Below, piece after piece: positions 5,862-7,739 of a stretch of DNA of 7,739 nucleotides. This DNA comes from JAUXFK01 sp034189035 (GTDB taxonomy: Bacteria; Desulfobacterota; UBA8473). The position numbers and the translations under genes were made by a program. The first letter of the stretch is position 1; every line of letters begins with the position of its first letter. The notes below the pieces were generated by a model. That model did not search any database and was not told where the DNA came from. It worked only from the letters and a program-made list of their open reading frames with translations. The stretch spans positions 1 to 7,739 of the forward strand of contig JAXHVA010000158.1 of assembly GCA_034189035.1 (NCBI GenBank), written 5' to 3'.

Positions 5862-7406
5862 AAAACGAAAATTCTATACGTCGAAGACAATCCGTTTGAC
5901 ATCGACATCACTCTCAAAAACGTTGAAGACCATGTTTGAGAGCGCTAGGGATGGTATTATGCTAGAGAAGCACAGACGCGTCAATTCATGCGGGCGAACA
6001 CGGCCATGAGCCGAATGCTGAGCTACAGCCACTAGGAACTCGCTGAGCTCTCCTTTGAGGATATCCTCGCATCCAAAGACCTGCCTTGGGTTATTGAGGA
6101 GTTTGAGAAGGTGGTCCGCGGGAAGATAGAAATGGCCCTCGACTTCCCGGTCAAGCGCCGGGATGGGAGCATCTTCTCTGTCGATATTAGTGCTACCCAT
6201 TTTGAATTGGACGAAAGGCAACATATTTTTGATATATTCTGTAACATCACCGAGCGCAAGAAAATAGAGGAACAGCTTATACAATCGCAAAAGATGGAAG
6301 CCATAGGGATTCTGACAGGCGGCGTGGCTCATGATTTCAACAATATGCTCAGCATGATCCTGGGGTATACGGAACTGATATTATTTAATATGAACACAAA
6401 AGACCCACTCCATGCCAATCTTCAGGAGATCCTTAAAGCTGCACAGCATTACACGGCCATCACCCGACAACTTCTGGGCTTTGCCCGTAAATAGACTATA
6501 AATTCCAGAGTCTGGATCTCAACGAGACTATGGAAGGGATGCTCAGAAGGCTTATAGAAGAAGACATTGATATAGCTTGGTAGCCCGGCACGAAACTATG
6601 GTCTGTGAAGATGGATCCGGCTCAAATCGACCAGATATTGGCTAATCTGGGTTTAAATGCCCAGGATGCCATTGAGAGAATAGGCAAGGTTATCATCTGG
6701 ACAGCTAACATGTTTTGGACGAAGATTACTGTTCGGAGCATGGAGGGCTTAAGCTGGACGAGTATGCGATGCTTGTGGTCCGTGACGACGGCTGAGGTAT
6801 GGATAAGAAAATCCTGGACAATGTTTTTGAGCCGTTTTTCACCACAAAGGAACTTGATAGGGAAACAGGTCTGGGTCTTTCTACGGTGGACGGTATTATT
6901 AAGCAGAACCATGGCTTCATCGAATTGTACAGTGAAATTGGTAAATATACGACATTTAAAATTTACATACTCCGCTATGAGGGAAAAGAAGAGTCGGGAT
7001 ATAAAAAGGCGAAAGAGAAAATGCCACAAAGCAGTGGTGAGACCATTCTGATTGTTACAGATGAAGATTCGGTGTTGAATCAGGTCAGAATGATATAGGA
7101 GAAGCTGACTTATACTGTGCTGGCGGCGGAGGGTCATGGCGAGGCAATGAAGATAGCGCACGAGTACGCCGACGAGGTTCACTTACTGTTGACCGATGTG
7201 GTGATGCCGCGTATTAGCGGCAAGGATCTGATCGAAGAAATTATAAAGCTTCGCCCGAACATAAAAACCTTTTTTATGGTCGGGTTACACGGCCGATTCG
7301 ATTGTCCATAGAAAAATACTCAACAAGATGTGTGGGGTTTATCCAGAAGACCTTTACGACTGATAGCCTGGCCCGAACAATAAGGCAGGTGCTGGATAAG
7401 AATTGA
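5862..7406 (+). pseudogene. Hybrid histidine kinase (receiver start-PAS-HisKA-HATPase-receiver), heavily decayed
   Basis: Pieces of one hybrid kinase appear in order across all three frames. A receiver opening KILYVEDNPFDIDITL (5868-5915) runs to TGA 5937. PAS starts MFESARDGIML (5932) and continues in another frame with REAQTRQFMRANTAMSRML, ELAELSFEDIL and DGSIFSVDI. HisKA has GGVAHDFNNMLSMILGYTEL, with the His at 6330-6332. HATPase has N-box ILANLGLNAQDAI, LVVRDDG-TGA-GMDKKIL, FEPFFTTKE and ETGLGLSTV. The C-terminal receiver has ETILIVTDED, LLLTDVVMP (Asp 7195-7197) and finally GFIQKTFTTDSLARTIRQVL, with stop TGA 7404. Lesions: TGA 5937; a large internal deletion that removed most of the first receiver; shifts near 5962, 6510, 6715 and 7285; an extra G in 7334-7337; TAG at 6033, 6492, 6581 and 7096; TGA 6793; TAG 7309 in the shifted part. 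No start codon is evident. It looks richer in G and C than the 5' half of the window, so its source may differ. It was probably the third gene of the kinase-receiver operon. Confidence 0.88.
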
Positions 7407-7477
7407 AAATGTAACTTTTAAATAAGTCATCTTTCTCATTGATTATAGGTCGAGGAAAAAAGCAAGGGATTAATTAA

Positions 7478-7672
7478 CGATGCAAGGAACGCCAACGAAA
7501 AGACTACATGGGATTATCTGCAAATAGTAAACGGATTTTGGCTGAATGAAGCGGGCATAATTTGCAAAAGTATGAAGCTTCATTTGTTGAACGATTATCG
7601 ACAATGGCCAGTAATTTTCGGTTAGGTATTTGCATATGGTTACCAGGAGTACTCATGTTTGAATTTTTTTGA
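7478..7672 (+). pseudogene. Unidentified coding remnant with one in-frame TGA
   Basis: One frame reads RCKERQRKDYMGLSANSK and RILAE, then TGA 7547-7549, then SGHNLQKYEASFVERLST and MASNFRLGI, before trailing into a hydrophobic stretch and TGA 7670. The first two parts fit each other as one basic helical segment in a single frame. That suggests a gene fragment cut on both sides: a TAA lies directly upstream at 7475-7477, and no start codon or ribosome binding site is seen. Another frame is also open here (about 7450-7625) but reads less like a protein. I do not recognise the family, and the true right boundary is probably near 7625. Confidence 0.4.
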
Positions 7673-7739
7673 GGTTTCTGGATTAGTTTGGAGATTGTGA
7701 AATTCGTTTTGAATTTTGATTCGTAGTTCTCTCACTCTT
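7673..7739. other. AT-rich, low-complexity tail
   Basis: The last bases consist of loosely repeated TTTGAATTTT, GAAATTCG and TTTTGATTCG strings. No gene, RNA or clear hairpin is visible. Such TTTGAATTT-rich intergenic tracts are familiar from deltaproteobacterial genomes, though this is an impression and not a match to a named repeat. Confidence 0.35.

Noticed and set aside
5874..6332. Minus-strand open frame of 152 codons
   Set aside because: It covers the reverse of the PAS and HisKA remnant, whose plus-strand motifs are unmistakable.
5583..7098. Functional amber or opal recoding of the receiver and hybrid genes
   Set aside because: Frameshifts and an internal deletion occur in the same genes, and the stops appear to replace several different residues, so recoding alone could not restore the proteins.
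6622..7182. Minus-strand open frame of 186 codons
   Set aside because: It lies opposite clear hybrid-kinase sequence and has no recognisable motif; it is a shadow of the plus-strand remnant.
1..7739. tRNA, rRNA, riboswitch, retron or defence gene cluster
   Set aside because: I looked on both strands and saw no cloverleaf-like segment, reverse transcriptase motif, toxin-antitoxin pair or other defence hallmark.

Overview
The window looks like an accessory, partly degenerate stretch of a bacterial chromosome. The best guess for the host is a Desulfobacterota-like ('deltaproteobacterial') or similar environmental bacterium. This rests on a PAS/histidine kinase/receiver style common in that group, a REP-associated Y1 transposase preceded by an AAAAGGGACAGGC-type leader, and a remnant of an RlaP/YcgL-family protein. 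The lineage is an inference from protein style only; no rRNA, tRNA or marker gene is present. All recognisable genes lie on the plus strand.

Layout. (1) 131-769 is a 5'-truncated, twice-frameshifted remnant of an RlaP/YcgL-type nucleotidyltransferase, starting directly after a perfect small hairpin. (2) 770-1038 is non-coding and carries a weak terminator-like hairpin and four near-tandem copies of GGAATAAAAG. (3) 1039-1935 is an intact Y1 (HUH) REP-associated transposase with a strong ribosome binding site. (4) 1936-2072 holds nothing I can name. (5) 2073-2825 is a 250-codon reading frame of unknown family interrupted by four in-frame stops (TGA, TAA, TAG, TAG). (6) 2834-3089 holds short overlapping open stretches that may be another decayed gene. 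(7) 3086-5410 is an intact 774-residue membrane histidine kinase with two PAS domains. (8) 5427-5860 is a single-domain response regulator broken by one TAG and one frameshift. (9) 5862-7406 is a heavily decayed hybrid kinase (receiver start, PAS, HisKA, HATPase, receiver) carrying about ten lesions. (10) 7478-7672 is an unidentified coding remnant with one in-frame TGA, followed by an AT-rich tail.

How it fits together. The kinase at 3086, the receiver at 5427 and the hybrid kinase at 5862 are tightly packed on one strand and look like a former three-gene phosphorelay operon. Only the first gene still reads through, so the sensor has apparently lost its local partners. The only other intact gene is the transposase. 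The rest reads as a gene graveyard, or as sequence with real indel errors, because several frameshifts sit in A, T or G runs. The premature stops are not homopolymer errors, and they replace residues of several kinds, which argues for true decay over codon reassignment. I did not find a convincing new multi-gene system.
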